Source: Agrobacterium larrymoorei (lineage in GTDB: Bacteria > Pseudomonadota > Alphaproteobacteria > Rhizobiales > Rhizobiaceae). Taken from it: a stretch of 64,000 nucleotides of DNA. The notes under the pieces were generated by a model. The model was not told the origin of the DNA. It saw only the letters and a list, made by a program, of their open reading frames with translations, and did no database searches. The stretch's first letter is position 1; the number at the start of each line of letters is the position of its first letter. The stretch covers positions 1,831,553 to 1,895,552 of the forward strand of contig NZ_JAUTBL010000001.1 in assembly GCF_030819275.1 (NCBI RefSeq), written 5' to 3'. Made by a program: the position numbers and the translations under genes. Shown piece by piece: positions 26,236 through 36,261 of the stretch.

Positions 26236-27643
26236 GGTCGTGCCCAATCACGATGGCGCTGATATTGTCTCTTGCGGTCTCGATCAGCGCTTCCTGTATG
26301 AGCGCTTCGGCGCAGTCCTCGATCTTCGTTTCGGAGAGAAGTTCAGCGACCACGCGTTCCTTCAGTTGCTGGACGAGCGGAAAACTGCAGAGCAGCAACC
26401 TGTCGCTCCACCCCCAGTTTTCCCGAATAACGTCGGGCCGGAATTGCTGCGAGTGCCCGATATATTGCGCCAAAGTTCTTTTCATTCCGACAATCACGTG
26501 GTCGCGTGTCAGCGGATGCATGGTTCCATCCCTCAAAAGATAGGCTCGCGCATCGCCCGACCACAAGACGGCGATCGTCTGATTGAAGATCGATGCCGCA
26601 ACGACGCTCGCTCCCGGACGCAAAGCGCCTTCGCCGACCTGTCGGGACAGAAGGAGGCTGTTGACAGTACCGAGTTTCCCTCTGATCGTCTGTGGATCGA
26701 CGCTATGCGCGCTGCCTGCTGTCACATCGGCAAGAAGGTTTACGGTCAGCCGGGCTGCTTCGGCTGCCGCGTGGCCTTCTCCTATGCCGTCCGCGATGGC
26801 AAAGAGCGGAGGTTGACTGGATACGAAGAGCGAGTCCGCGTTGGCCGACAGTTTCGTTCCGGCATGCGTCGCATAGCTGTAGATGAGAGAGGTCGACGTA
26901 ACAGGTTTTGCTTCCAGCGGAAGAGCGACCGGCGCTTTGGGCGCAAGTGTCGGGGACTTGGCCGCGCCCACTTGCTGCTGCTTTTCGGAGTAAGGGGCAG
27001 GCTCTGGCGGAAGCTTGTTATCCTGGAAAAGCTTGATGAAATCTGCCGTGCCGGGCCTGCCGTCCAGCTTCACGCCCTTCGGGCGGCGGGTTTCCGCATC
27101 GATCTGCCACCAGAGGCTCGTCGGTTTGTCGCGGTTGTGTGTCGGAACTGGAGCATCATCGTCCTCCTTGGGTTTGGGTAGGCGAAGCCGCTTGATCGCT
27201 GTGGTGAAGCGGTTCATGTCGAAATCCTCGGACAACGAGGTTTCGGCCAAAGCCTCTGCGGCCATGAACCAGGTTTCGTCGAGATAAAGCGTTCTTGGGT
27301 GCAGTCGAAATCTGGTAAGTTGCGCCAGAACCACTAGCGGATATCTTCGACCGACGCGGTCCCGGCTCGGCAGCAAGACGCCGACATAGGCGGCATCGCC
27401 CCACACGCCGATTTCGGAGATGAATCGCGTCGGCGGCGCGTTGGAAAAAACGGAGGACCAACGCGCACCGTATTGGTCGGCGCATGCATGCATGCCAGCT
27501 CTTAGCCACTCATCCAGTCTTGTTATGAACTCACGGTCCAGGCCCTCGGAAATGAAATCTCCGTGGCTTGGTACTTTGCCGAAAAAGCCGATACGGTCGC
27601 TGTCCGACGCCGCAACGGCCGGCTTTGGATCTGGCTTAGTCAT
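26222..27643 (-). CDS. tagF-pppA: TagF-PppA fusion: T6SS post-translational repressor and PP2C phosphatase
   Basis: A 473-residue fusion. Residues ~18-130 are TagF (IGFFGKVPSHGDFISEGLD, then GVWGDAAYVGVLLPSRDRVGR). From ~250 comes a PP2C phosphatase domain: SLFVSSQPPLFAIADGIGEGHAA with the metal-binding aspartate, SGDARAYLLRDG and, near the end, ARDNISAIVIGHD. The fusion is characteristic of Agrobacterium (ImpM). It counteracts PpkA and represses secretion through Fha. The ATG at 27643 has no ribosome site of its own and overlaps the stop of a 14-codon leader ORF. Confidence 0.92.
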   Translation of the reverse strand: MTKPDPKPAVAASDSDRIGFFGKVPSHGDFISEGLDREFITRLDEWLRAGMHACADQYGARWSSVFSNAPPTRFISEIGVWGDAAYVGVLLPSRDRVGRRYPLVVLAQLTRFRLHPRTLYLDETWFMAAEALAETSLSEDFDMNRFTTAIKRLRLPKPKEDDDAPVPTHNRDKPTSLWWQIDAETRRPKGVKLDGRPGTADFIKLFQDNKLPPEPAPYSEKQQQVGAAKSPTLAPKAPVALPLEAKPVTSTSLIYSYATHAGTKLSANADSLFVSSQPPLFAIADGIGEGHAAAEAARLTVNLLADVTAGSAHSVDPQTIRGKLGTVNSLLLSRQVGEGALRPGASVVAASIFNQTIAVLWSGDARAYLLRDGTMHPLTRDHVIVGMKRTLAQYIGHSQQFRPDVIRENWGWSDRLLLCSFPLVQQLKERVVAELLSETKIEDCAEALIQEALIETARDNISAIVIGHDRVPR

Positions 27644-27687
27644 CAGCCAGGCGTGATCTGTCTTCGGTTGTTGCCGTCATCGCGCAT
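27643..27687 (-). CDS. 14-codon leader ORF coupled to tagF-pppA
   Basis: The minus strand reads a 14-residue peptide starting MRDDGNNRRQITPG at 27687. It has a strong ribosome site (AGGAGAGGAAC) and ends in TGATG, where the last base of the stop is the first base of the tagF-pppA ATG. Since tagF-pppA has no Shine-Dalgarno of its own, ribosomes probably reach it by termination-reinitiation. The peptide itself need not have a function. Seen directly; the regulatory role is inferred. Confidence 0.5.
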   Translation of the reverse strand: MRDDGNNRRQITPG

Positions 27688-27723
27688 GAAGTTCCTCTCC
27701 TTGATTGGTCTTCTCACCTCTGG

Positions 27724-30700
27724 TCAAAATTGTGTCGGGCAGGAAAATTGCGACAGCGCATCCAACCTGAAGGGATTAAGGACAGATCCGAACTGAATGT
27801 CGAACTCCGCGGTCTGCCCGTCATTTTCGAAGCGCGCCCGGAGGATGTCGCCCGTCTGGGCCTCGATTGTCGCATCATCGAACAGCCGGAAGGGAGACCA
27901 ATCGCCATTTTCGGTCTTCGCCTGCTGCCAGCCGCCTGGCTGAAATGCGATGCGAGACAGGTTGGCGGAATTCTCCTGAGAAGGCCAGTGGATCGATTTC
28001 GCCTGGATTGGACCGTGGTAGTAAACCACCCGTTCTCCTTCAATTTCCAGCATGACAGCACTGGACTGCTCGCTGAGCGAGACCGGCTTCACATTGATCG
28101 AAACGACCGGCACCTCGCTGCCATTCGGGAAAAATGCCCGAGAAATTTTGTCGGCATTTTCGAACTGGGCGATGGCTTCACTTGGAATCCCCGCCGAGCC
28201 AAAGGTGCCCTTCCAGCTCCACGGCGCCGTCGTCTTGTCGACGAAGGGCTCCATCCGCTGCTTGAAGAAAGTCTGGAAGACACCCTTCGGTCCGAAAAGC
28301 CTGGTAAAGTCCGCCATCGCCACATCTCTCGAGGATGCCCGGTCAAATGGGTATCGTCCGGCAACGACCGACGAGCACAGCGACGCAGAGTCCGAAGCCC
28401 AAAGATCGGCGATGCGGCTGCGTGCGGATTTCACCGCAAGTGATCCCACATCTGCCGCAATGCCAGCGATCCAGACGTCCAGCGGGGCAGGCAGTTGCCG
28501 CGCCTGTTGCAGCAGGTCCTGATTGGACTTGGTCAATTGACTGTCAACATCGAAGATCTTTGCCACCTCGTCCGAGGTGGTGGAAGAGCGCGCCAGTTGT
28601 TCGTTGAGTGTCTTCAGGTTGGCGAGAAGTTGTTCGGATGGAGTGCCGGCTGTCTTGTTCTCTGCCGACTGGGCGTCCGCTACCGAGCCCCCAGATTTTT
28701 CAGCCAGCATATCGCGCAGCCGCGCATAGGGATCGACGGCATTGACCGTCGCCGAAAGGATCGTCGCCGTTGCGTCGCCATCGGCAGTGGAGGCGAGTGT
28801 GGTAATGTTCGCACCGGCATTCGGCCGTAGGTCGGTTGCATCGGCAATGGACTTGGCTGCTTCCACGACTATATTCCGGTCGTTTGCCAAAATGCGCGTG
28901 GTCTCGACGGCATCACCCAGTGTTTGCGATGGCTTCACCCGGATGTCCGAGAGCACATCCGCCCAGCGCTTTTCGAAACGGTCGAAGTAGATCTGCAATG
29001 CGGCCTCAGCCACCTGTTCCACTGTCGCGCCACGCACGGCGTCATCGGAGCCGCGAACCCAGGCTTCGGAGAGCGCCACGCGCGAGGCATAGGCCACTTG
29101 CGGGATCACCACATTGCGATAGCCATTCGCGGTGAACAGACCTTCGATGCCGTCCACCATGGGTGTCTTGCTGCGGCGCTCGAAGGCGCGCTCTCCGAGC
29201 GGCCCGAAAGCTGCGGCTGGTGTCCATTCCGGCAGAGCCCGCGCTTGCGGCAAGCCTGCGAGGATGTCGTAAGCACGTGCGCTGACACCCTGGTCCTTGA
29301 TCGTCTCACGTGCCTTAGCAATCAATCGGGCATCGAGTTCGATGGGAGCGAGATTTCCATTGGCAAGGGCGCGGGCATGGTCATTAAGGGAGGCGCGCGC
29401 TGCTGCTCTGCCGTCGCCAGGATAAAGAGAAGCAAACATGTCTTCAGCCTGCACCGTCATGAAATCGCGATCCAGACCGCCAAGCCCGCCCAGCATGCCA
29501 TACAGTTTCAGCGAATTGAATGTTCGCGTGACATCCTTCTCGTCCTCCAACTGCTTCTGCAATTGCACGATCATGCGCGGTAGAAGAAGGGCGTTGAGGG
29601 CGCGTTGATAGGCATCTCTCTGGCGTCCGGCGATCTTGTCCTTCTGATCGAGGCCAAAGCTGATATTCCACAGACGGTCCTTGGAAAAGCCAGAGCTGGC
29701 GTCCCGCAGATTGTCCAAAGCGGGCATGATGCGCAGAAAATCCGCATCGGACACATCCCGCACGGGAATCCCCTGCACCAGCCGTTCATAGGTGTCGAGC
29801 CTCTGATCCGCTTCGGCAAGCGCCTGGGTGTTTGAGTAATAGGTACTGATCCAACCGGTAAAGACGATCGCGGCGACAATTGCTGCTGCACCATAGGCCA
29901 GACGCCGAACCAACTGCTGGCGCCCCGACAGGCGCTTGTCGCGCATGACGAGCGCTGCTTCCGGGAAGATGACATCCTTGAACAGGCGTGACAGGAAGTA
30001 GCTTCGTCGCGTCCGCGTCGTTGCGATGTCCGTCTCTTCTTGGGTACCCGAAGCAAAATAGACGCCGCGCAGAAGCGGTGCCTCGATGAGGGGGGAACTG
30101 GCACAAAGTTCAGTCAATGCCTCGTGCAAGCGATCCTTCAACTTGGCAAGTTCTGCCGGGAAGCGGAAGATGCGCCCGCGGATTTCTGTATTCTGTTCCT
30201 GCTGCAGCCGCTCGATGAGCATGGCATCCACGCGCTGTTGAAGAAGCTCGAATTCTTCCAGGAAGCGTTGGGGTAGAGACTGGGACGTGTAGCTCTCGTC
30301 CAGCTTGAAGGTCGTGCCCCATACCTGCTTGCGGTCAGTCTTGTTGAAGCCATCGAAGAATTCCACGAAACCATCCAGAAGGTCGGCCTTGGTCAGCACC
30401 AGATAAACAGGGACGCGCGCATGGAGATATTCGTCGAGCTCGGACAGGCGTTGGCGCAGCGAACGAAGTTCCTGCCGCTGTTCTTCCGGATCGCGGGTCA
30501 GAAGATCGTGGATCGATAGCGTCACCAATGCGCCGTTGATCGGCTGCGAACGGCGGTAGCGCCGAAGCAGATTGAGGAACCCCTCCCAGCCGGCTTTTGA
30601 GGACCCATCCAGATCATCCTGCGTCGTATAGCGACCGGCGGTGTCGATCAGGATCGCTTCGTCGGAGAACCACCAATTGCAGTTTCGCGTTCCGCCAACG

Positions 30701-31206
30701 CCCCGGACGGCGTTTTCTCCTATCGCGTCACCCAAGGGAAATTGCAGGCCGGAATTTGTCAGTGCCGTGGTCTTGCCTGAGCCCGGAGCACCAAAGATCA
30801 CATACCAAGGGAGATCGTAGATATAGCCGAAGCGCTTTTTGGTGATGCGGCGTAGAAGCGCCAGCGCTTCCTTTAGCCGCGTCTGGATTTCGCCCACTTC
30901 TGCATTGCGATTGGCGAGCGCCTCCTGCTCAAGGCTGTCGATCAGTTCCTTGTCCTGTTTGCGGGCGCGCAACAGGGCAATGCTGATATATACGACCCAG
31001 ACGAGGAGAATGACGCCGATGGCGATAAGCCGCGCTTGCGTCGTGCCGAACGGTTTGAAATTGCCGAAGGCGACAAGATAGCCGTAGAACCAGATGACGA
31101 CGCAAAGGGCAATGGCCCACAGAAGCGAGATGAAGCGACGCCCGACGAGCGAGGCATAGCTTTCGACATAAGCCCGGATTGTATAAAAGTAACTCAGCGG
31201 ATTCAT
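27724..31206 (-). CDS. tssM: T6SS membrane-complex protein TssM (IcmF/ImpL)
   Basis: A 1160-residue inner-membrane ATPase-like protein that joins TssL (and usually TssJ) in the trans-envelope complex. Two N-terminal helices lie at about residues 20-75, and a third at about 435-460 precedes the large periplasmic part. Between them is a cytoplasmic NTPase-like domain with an intact Walker A motif, GAPGSGKTTAL, at about residue 140. ILIDTAGRYTTQDD and VYLVLTKADLLDGFVEFF are IcmF signatures. The C-terminal VasK-like domain ends the protein. The start ATG overlaps the tssL stop (ATGA). As in Agrobacterium, no tssJ lipoprotein gene is in the cluster. Confidence 0.96.
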   Translation of the reverse strand: MNPLSYFYTIRAYVESYASLVGRRFISLLWAIALCVVIWFYGYLVAFGNFKPFGTTQARLIAIGVILLVWVVYISIALLRARKQDKELIDSLEQEALANRNAEVGEIQTRLKEALALLRRITKKRFGYIYDLPWYVIFGAPGSGKTTALTNSGLQFPLGDAIGENAVRGVGGTRNCNWWFSDEAILIDTAGRYTTQDDLDGSSKAGWEGFLNLLRRYRRSQPINGALVTLSIHDLLTRDPEEQRQELRSLRQRLSELDEYLHARVPVYLVLTKADLLDGFVEFFDGFNKTDRKQVWGTTFKLDESYTSQSLPQRFLEEFELLQQRVDAMLIERLQQEQNTEIRGRIFRFPAELAKLKDRLHEALTELCASSPLIEAPLLRGVYFASGTQEETDIATTRTRRSYFLSRLFKDVIFPEAALVMRDKRLSGRQQLVRRLAYGAAAIVAAIVFTGWISTYYSNTQALAEADQRLDTYERLVQGIPVRDVSDADFLRIMPALDNLRDASSGFSKDRLWNISFGLDQKDKIAGRQRDAYQRALNALLLPRMIVQLQKQLEDEKDVTRTFNSLKLYGMLGGLGGLDRDFMTVQAEDMFASLYPGDGRAAARASLNDHARALANGNLAPIELDARLIAKARETIKDQGVSARAYDILAGLPQARALPEWTPAAAFGPLGERAFERRSKTPMVDGIEGLFTANGYRNVVIPQVAYASRVALSEAWVRGSDDAVRGATVEQVAEAALQIYFDRFEKRWADVLSDIRVKPSQTLGDAVETTRILANDRNIVVEAAKSIADATDLRPNAGANITTLASTADGDATATILSATVNAVDPYARLRDMLAEKSGGSVADAQSAENKTAGTPSEQLLANLKTLNEQLARSSTTSDEVAKIFDVDSQLTKSNQDLLQQARQLPAPLDVWIAGIAADVGSLAVKSARSRIADLWASDSASLCSSVVAGRYPFDRASSRDVAMADFTRLFGPKGVFQTFFKQRMEPFVDKTTAPWSWKGTFGSAGIPSEAIAQFENADKISRAFFPNGSEVPVVSINVKPVSLSEQSSAVMLEIEGERVVYYHGPIQAKSIHWPSQENSANLSRIAFQPGGWQQAKTENGDWSPFRLFDDATIEAQTGDILRARFENDGQTAEFDIQFGSVLNPFRLDALSQFSCPTQF

Positions 31207-32714
31207 TGCTGGGCTCCTGGCTGCTGTCCCGGTGTCGTGGTGATGGTTGGCGAGAGAATGCCGGCGTCGCTCAGTTTCTCGTCTGGATTGGTCAGCACCA
31301 TGATTTCAGTGCGGCGGTTCATCTCCCGCCCCTCGGACGTATTGTTGTCCGCGATCGGATCGCTGTCTGCGCGTCCCTCGGTCAGGATTGCTTCCTGGCC
31401 GGTAAATTGGGCAAGAAGATCGCCGACGGCTTTTGCGCGCGCTTCGGACAGGTGCCAGTTGGACGGGAACTGAACGGTTTTGATTGGCACATTATCCGTG
31501 TAGCCGATGACCACGGCGCGGAATTTCTCCGCCGACAATGCCCCGCCGATGCGCTGGATCAGATCGCGGAACTTCGGGCTCACCTCGGCGCTGCCTGTCT
31601 CGAAGAGGCCGGAATTGTTGATGCGAACTCTCAGACGTCCGTTCACTTCGGCCAGCGTCACCAGCTTCTGCTGGACTTCCGGCTCGAGGAACTCCATCAG
31701 CTTTTGAAGCCTAGTTGGCTCAGGCGGCTTTATCACTGGCGGTGCTTCGGCGACCTTCGGTGCTTCCTCCTTAGCCTGAGGCGGTTCGGGCGGGGCAGGC
31801 GGTGCTGCAATCAGAACGCTCGGTGTTTGGGTTGGCGGTAGCTTGGCAAGGCGCTCGAATGTCGCATCGGAGGCGTCGTTGAGTGACAGCGTGAAGAAGA
31901 GATAGCCAAGTGCAAAGGCGAGTGCCAAAATCGACAGCAAGGTCCACAGCGCCGACATGGTTTTCAAGGGCGTATGCCGCGCTTCTACGCCCTGCCAGTG
32001 GGGGGAAAGTTCGCGTTCGAACACGCCATATTGGCCGATCAGGGTCTTATAGAGACTGTCCCGGATGCGGGCGAGTTCCAGTGCGCCTTTGGGAGAAACA
32101 CGGGTGCGTCCTTCAAATGCAAGCGAAAGGCACAGATAGATCAGCAGCAGCAGGTCCTTGTTGGCACCAGGCGACTGATGGAAATGATCCAGAATATCGA
32201 AGACCCGATCGCCGCCCGTCACGTCGTTGTGGAAGGTGGAGACGAGGCCTGAGCGCGCCCAACCAGCCCTGACACCCCAGGGCTTGCTGAGGATCACGTC
32301 GTCCACAGTGGCGCAGACGACATAGTGGGCGGCTCTGGCACGTTCAGGGCTGATCCGAGCAGACGCAAGGTCGCGTTCATAGCGCGTAATGGCTTCGAGG
32401 CAAGCGCGGCGTAGATGGTCCGGATCCGGCTGCACATCGCTGAAACGAAGCACGTGGGCGAGGTTGAGCAGCGGCGCGGCAGATTGCACCAGCGTCGGCA
32501 CCTCCTCTCCGCCGAAACGGAAGTTCGACAGCAGAGAATCGATGGGCAATGCGCCCTTTTCGCCGTGCGATCGCTCGACCGGGTCGGTGGGCTCGATGAT
32601 GTCGTCAAGCAACGCCGCCATATTGCGAGAACTCTGATTGCGTTGACGGCTTTCCTCGGTAATTTCCACCACCGTCGGCAGATCCTGCCATGAGGAGGAC
32701 TTTTGGTCACTCAT
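31203..32714 (-). CDS. tssL: T6SS membrane-complex protein TssL (ImpK) with OmpA-like domain
   Basis: A 503-residue inner-membrane protein. It has a cytoplasmic DotU/TssL domain (~60-260), one transmembrane helix (LWTLLSILALAFALGYLFFTL), a Pro/Glu-rich linker and a C-terminal OmpA/MotB peptidoglycan-binding domain (VVIGYTDNVPIK, WHLSEARAKAVGDLL). With the start at 32714, Thr14 lies in WQDLPTVVEIT. In A. tumefaciens Thr14 of TssL is the PpkA phosphorylation site read by Fha, which supports this start over the in-frame one at 32729. The ATG overlaps the tssK stop (ATGA). Confidence 0.96.
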   Translation of the reverse strand: MSDQKSSSWQDLPTVVEITEESRQRNQSSRNMAALLDDIIEPTDPVERSHGEKGALPIDSLLSNFRFGGEEVPTLVQSAAPLLNLAHVLRFSDVQPDPDHLRRACLEAITRYERDLASARISPERARAAHYVVCATVDDVILSKPWGVRAGWARSGLVSTFHNDVTGGDRVFDILDHFHQSPGANKDLLLLIYLCLSLAFEGRTRVSPKGALELARIRDSLYKTLIGQYGVFERELSPHWQGVEARHTPLKTMSALWTLLSILALAFALGYLFFTLSLNDASDATFERLAKLPPTQTPSVLIAAPPAPPEPPQAKEEAPKVAEAPPVIKPPEPTRLQKLMEFLEPEVQQKLVTLAEVNGRLRVRINNSGLFETGSAEVSPKFRDLIQRIGGALSAEKFRAVVIGYTDNVPIKTVQFPSNWHLSEARAKAVGDLLAQFTGQEAILTEGRADSDPIADNNTSEGREMNRRTEIMVLTNPDEKLSDAGILSPTITTTPGQQPGAQQ

Positions 32715-34051
32715 TCGCGTAACGCCCACATTTCCATCTCAAGTCCGGGGAAATCGCCTGCCAGATGCAGAGCGATTGCGCCGGATGTCTCGAGTTGTTT
32801 CCACAAGGGTGCCTTGGTATCGATTTCGAAATAGATGGTACCGGAGCGATAAGGGAGCTGGCGTGGCAGGACCGGCAGCGAGCGTACCGGAATACCCGGC
32901 AACGCAACATTGACCAGCTCCGAGATCCGCTCGACCGGCCCGACCTTGATCTGCGCCGGCAGCCGGCGGCGAATATCTTCGGCTGGCATGTCGGCCCGCA
33001 CCGCAAGCACGAAGCCTGCATCGCGGAGAAGCCCACGGTCGTGGATCGTTCCGACCCGCACGCCATGGCGACGCTCGACGAGCTCGATTGCGACGGCGGC
33101 CTGTTCGAGTACCGCAGAGAGCGATGCTCGCAGGTCATCGAAGACAGCGGCAAAACTGGCTTTCAGATCGTCATGGCGGTAGGGCAGAAAATCCGTGGCG
33201 CGCTTCTTCTCCGTTGTGAAGGTGGCAAGCTCGCCGGCGAGCTGGAGGCACTCTTCGTAGAAGCGGATCGGATGCATACGCGTGGCGTTAGCCGCAAGAT
33301 GGGCCAGCAGCGGATCGGCGCGATTCAGGATTTGCAGTAGAAAGTAATCGCCGACTTCCGCCGTGCCACGGATCGTTGGGTCGCCGATGCGTTCGGAGAT
33401 TGCCTGGGCGCGATGGCGAACGATGCCGAGAAGCTCCGTCATCAACTCATTCAGGCGGGATGACGCTGCGCAATTGAGGCTAGGCGGGATAAAATCTGGA
33501 TCAAGAATGACGGCACGATCGGATCGCACTTCGACGACGCGCGCCAGTCCTATCAGATCATAGCCGGAGACATCGTCACCGGTCTTCAGGAATTTCAGGC
33601 TGAGGCGACCGACATCGATCGGCGCGACGAAATCGGTATCCACATTGGCGTCCGTCGCCTCGTAGCTCGAGGCGACGAAACGAACACTGTTGGTCTCAGG
33701 CCTCGGAATCGACGACATATCGGCCTTACCGGGTCGGCGGGCCGGAAGCGCCAGATAGAGGGTGGCGTTCTTGACCGTCTCGTCCAATTCCAGTGGAGGA
33801 GGAAGGTCGGTATCTCCCGGAGCTTCGAACGGCGTGCCGTCAGGTAGTATCCCTCGGATATTCGAAAGCGCGAACTGGCCGATCGCAAGCGCACTGCGGT
33901 CCACGCCGACTTCGGCGACGCCCCAGGGATAGGCAGAAAGGTTGCGCGTCGTGTTGCGCACCAATCGCTCGGTCCAGCGATCGGACTGCTGGAAATGTTG
34001 AACGCGAAGGAACATTCCCTCGCTCCAGGCAACGCGATTCTCATGCCTCAT
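32711..34051 (-). CDS. tssK: T6SS baseplate protein TssK (ImpJ)
   Basis: A 446-residue cytoplasmic protein linking the baseplate wedges to the TssL/TssM membrane complex. The N-terminal signature NRVAWSEGMFLRVQHFQQSDRW is the family hallmark. The C-terminal third (YRSGTIYFEIDTKAPLWKQLETSGAIALHLAGDFPGLEMEMWAL, given only to mark the region) matches the receptor-like TssK domain. It overlaps fha by 11 bases and tssL by 4. Confidence 0.95.
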   Translation of the reverse strand: MRHENRVAWSEGMFLRVQHFQQSDRWTERLVRNTTRNLSAYPWGVAEVGVDRSALAIGQFALSNIRGILPDGTPFEAPGDTDLPPPLELDETVKNATLYLALPARRPGKADMSSIPRPETNSVRFVASSYEATDANVDTDFVAPIDVGRLSLKFLKTGDDVSGYDLIGLARVVEVRSDRAVILDPDFIPPSLNCAASSRLNELMTELLGIVRHRAQAISERIGDPTIRGTAEVGDYFLLQILNRADPLLAHLAANATRMHPIRFYEECLQLAGELATFTTEKKRATDFLPYRHDDLKASFAAVFDDLRASLSAVLEQAAVAIELVERRHGVRVGTIHDRGLLRDAGFVLAVRADMPAEDIRRRLPAQIKVGPVERISELVNVALPGIPVRSLPVLPRQLPYRSGTIYFEIDTKAPLWKQLETSGAIALHLAGDFPGLEMEMWALRE

Positions 34052-35237
34052 CTTGCTTGCTCACCCCCTGATACTGTGATTTTTTGCTCGTCGTATCGTC
34101 CAGCTCCATGGCCTCTCCAAGCGCGGCGCGCTGTAGGAATTGCTGGACCGACAACTGGCGTCCGTTTTCTTCGAATTGCCTTTTGTAGAAGGCCCAATAG
34201 TCTGGCCCGGAAAGAATGCCTCGCCAGTCTTTGCGCTCGATCTTCGCGCGTAGATCGTTGCCGAGATCGGCTTTCGCCTCCAACAATCTCGGTTCGAGCC
34301 TTTGCGTGGAGACACGCATCAGATTGTCCAGTGAGTTTGAAAGAAGTCTCTGTTGTCGCACCAGTGTCTCAAGCCGGGCAGCCAGACTGGCATGTTCAAT
34401 ATGGTCATCCAACTCATCCTCAATGCCGAGGGCTGCGAGGCTGTCTGCATACGCCTTCTCCAGTTGGGAAATGAGTTCAGTGAGAGCCCTGTTTGACGGT
34501 AAGGCAACGGACTCCACGGGTTCGGCACCGAGCACCTGATCAGGCTCGGTAAAAATGGTGTCGAAGTCGTCACGCGCTTGGGTGACGGGCCGTGAGACCT
34601 TGACTGGAGTGTTCAGGGCATCCGTATGCTCGTGCCTGCTGCTTTCCGCTGGCTCTTCGTTCCAATCGTCTGGCAGGATGGCTCCAATGCCCGTGGGCGA
34701 GGGTGGCCCGCTCCAGCCGATCTCCACATTGCGGGAGATCGATTTCCCCCTTTTGGGGACGCTGTGATTGATGTCATCCGGCCAGTCGTCATTGGCGATA
34801 GCGTTACCAAGCACTCCGCTGGCCGAGCGTCCGGCTGGGGCGATATCGGAAAGAATGGCGGAGATGGTCAATTGCTCGTCGCTGACCCTCAACGCCTGGT
34901 CAGGATCGCCGAAATCCATATCCGGTTCGCCCATGATGGCGACTTCGAAGGTTTGGCTGCCGATATCGATCCGCGAGCCGTTGTTTAAGGGCGCCGATTG
35001 ACCTTCGAGCAGCAATCGACCATCGACCATTGTGCCATTCGCGCTCTGATCGATGATGGAGAAGCGCTGCCCCTCGCGCACTAGGGTGCAGTGAAGCTTG
35101 GAGACGCGCCGTTCGCCATCAACGATTTGCCAGTCGCATTCGTTGGATCGGCCAAGCATGCGCTTGCCGTGTTCGAAAGTCCAGCGCGACGGCTGGAAGC
35201 GGCCATCCGGTTGCTTTTCCTTCAGCACCAGTTTCAT
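34041..35237 (-). CDS. fha: T6SS regulatory FHA-domain protein (ImpI/Fha)
   Basis: A 398-residue cytoplasmic protein. The FHA domain at residues ~25-100 keeps its phosphothreonine-binding residues: MLGRSNECDWQI, VSKLHCTLV, QSANGTMVDGRLL. The C-terminal part (from ~260 to 390) is the T6SS-FHA conserved region, including WRGILSGPDYWAFYKRQFEENGR. In Agrobacterium, Fha binds phosphorylated TssL and promotes assembly and effector loading. It overlaps the tssG stop by 4 bases. Confidence 0.94.
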   Translation of the reverse strand: MKLVLKEKQPDGRFQPSRWTFEHGKRMLGRSNECDWQIVDGERRVSKLHCTLVREGQRFSIIDQSANGTMVDGRLLLEGQSAPLNNGSRIDIGSQTFEVAIMGEPDMDFGDPDQALRVSDEQLTISAILSDIAPAGRSASGVLGNAIANDDWPDDINHSVPKRGKSISRNVEIGWSGPPSPTGIGAILPDDWNEEPAESSRHEHTDALNTPVKVSRPVTQARDDFDTIFTEPDQVLGAEPVESVALPSNRALTELISQLEKAYADSLAALGIEDELDDHIEHASLAARLETLVRQQRLLSNSLDNLMRVSTQRLEPRLLEAKADLGNDLRAKIERKDWRGILSGPDYWAFYKRQFEENGRQLSVQQFLQRAALGEAMELDDTTSKKSQYQGVSKQDEA

Positions 35238-36253
35238 GCTTTAGCCCCCAAGCGACCGAGCGCACTACCCTCGCGTTCGGTTACGATCGCATCCGCGCTG
35301 TCTTTGTCCGCAGGTGCTACGCGCGCCCAGCTATTCCAGCCAAGCCGTGCGGGCGTGTCTGTCTGGCCGAGCTGACAAAAGGGGATATCTTCTTTTCTCA
35401 GGATCACCTGCACATCGAATTCGAGTGCGCTGCCGGTGAAAAGCCGAGTCAACGCGAAGATCTCCGAGAGACGGTGGGAGCCGGGCGATAGCGCCAGATA
35501 ATCGGCGTAGCCGACCGGTCCGATGACGATCCGGAAACCACCGGCAAAGTCCTCAATGCTGCTTCCGGCTGTCGTGTTTTGCCCCAAAAGGAGCCCGCCG
35601 TGCTGGCCCAACTGGCTCTGCTCATGGCTTGGGATCGATACCCACCGGCGCCGGAACTGTTTGACCTTAACAGGTAGGCCCGTGAACTCACAAAGCATCG
35701 AGGTAAGCCCCGTTGCATTTCTGGTGCGGTTAGCAAGCAGGCCGCTGAAGCGAAGCAGCACATCCTGCTTCACGCCGGCTTGTTGTGCGGTACCCATTGT
35801 GCCGAAGCCCGTCAGGGACAATAGCGTCCTGCGAAATGCAGTTGCTTTCTGATTGTCCGACCAGCGAAGTCCGCGTGCCAGCCGGTATTTTTCCGTCGCA
35901 GAAACAAATAGTTCAGTGAAACGAGTAGCAAACAGGTTGAAGAAGCTGGCAAGCGCCTTGGACCGATTGCGCTCTTCTCGCTGAAGGAGTTCGTTATAGG
36001 CGGGAGGCAATGAGCCGAGCGGTCCGACGATAGGAGCAAGTGCGGAGCGCAGGTCCGCATCCGCACCCTTTTTGCGGAAGCCACCGACGAAAGCCGTGAT
36101 AGGGCTCGTCCCGCCGTGCGCGCCGACAGTCAGTTTCTCGCCGTCGGCGATGTGCTGTGCCACACGAAACGCCGTTGGTGGATCGAAACGACCGGGATCG
36201 CGGCTGAGGAGCACTTCCTGTTTTTGCTTAAGGCTTTCTGCTTGGGTTTGCAT
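35234..36253 (-). CDS. tssG: T6SS baseplate protein TssG (ImpH)
   Basis: A 339-residue baseplate wedge component that partners with TssF and TssE. Family features include FDPPTAFRVAQHIADGEKLTVGA near the N-terminus, PPAYNELLQREERNRSKALASFFNLF and the C-terminal VGYADYLALSPGSHRLSEIFALTR. The start at 36253 has AGGAGAGCC before it. The open frame to 36298 lies inside tssF. Length is normal. Confidence 0.94.
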   Translation of the reverse strand: MQTQAESLKQKQEVLLSRDPGRFDPPTAFRVAQHIADGEKLTVGAHGGTSPITAFVGGFRKKGADADLRSALAPIVGPLGSLPPAYNELLQREERNRSKALASFFNLFATRFTELFVSATEKYRLARGLRWSDNQKATAFRRTLLSLTGFGTMGTAQQAGVKQDVLLRFSGLLANRTRNATGLTSMLCEFTGLPVKVKQFRRRWVSIPSHEQSQLGQHGGLLLGQNTTAGSSIEDFAGGFRIVIGPVGYADYLALSPGSHRLSEIFALTRLFTGSALEFDVQVILRKEDIPFCQLGQTDTPARLGWNSWARVAPADKDSADAIVTEREGSALGRLGAKA

Positions 36254-36261
36254 GGGCTCTC

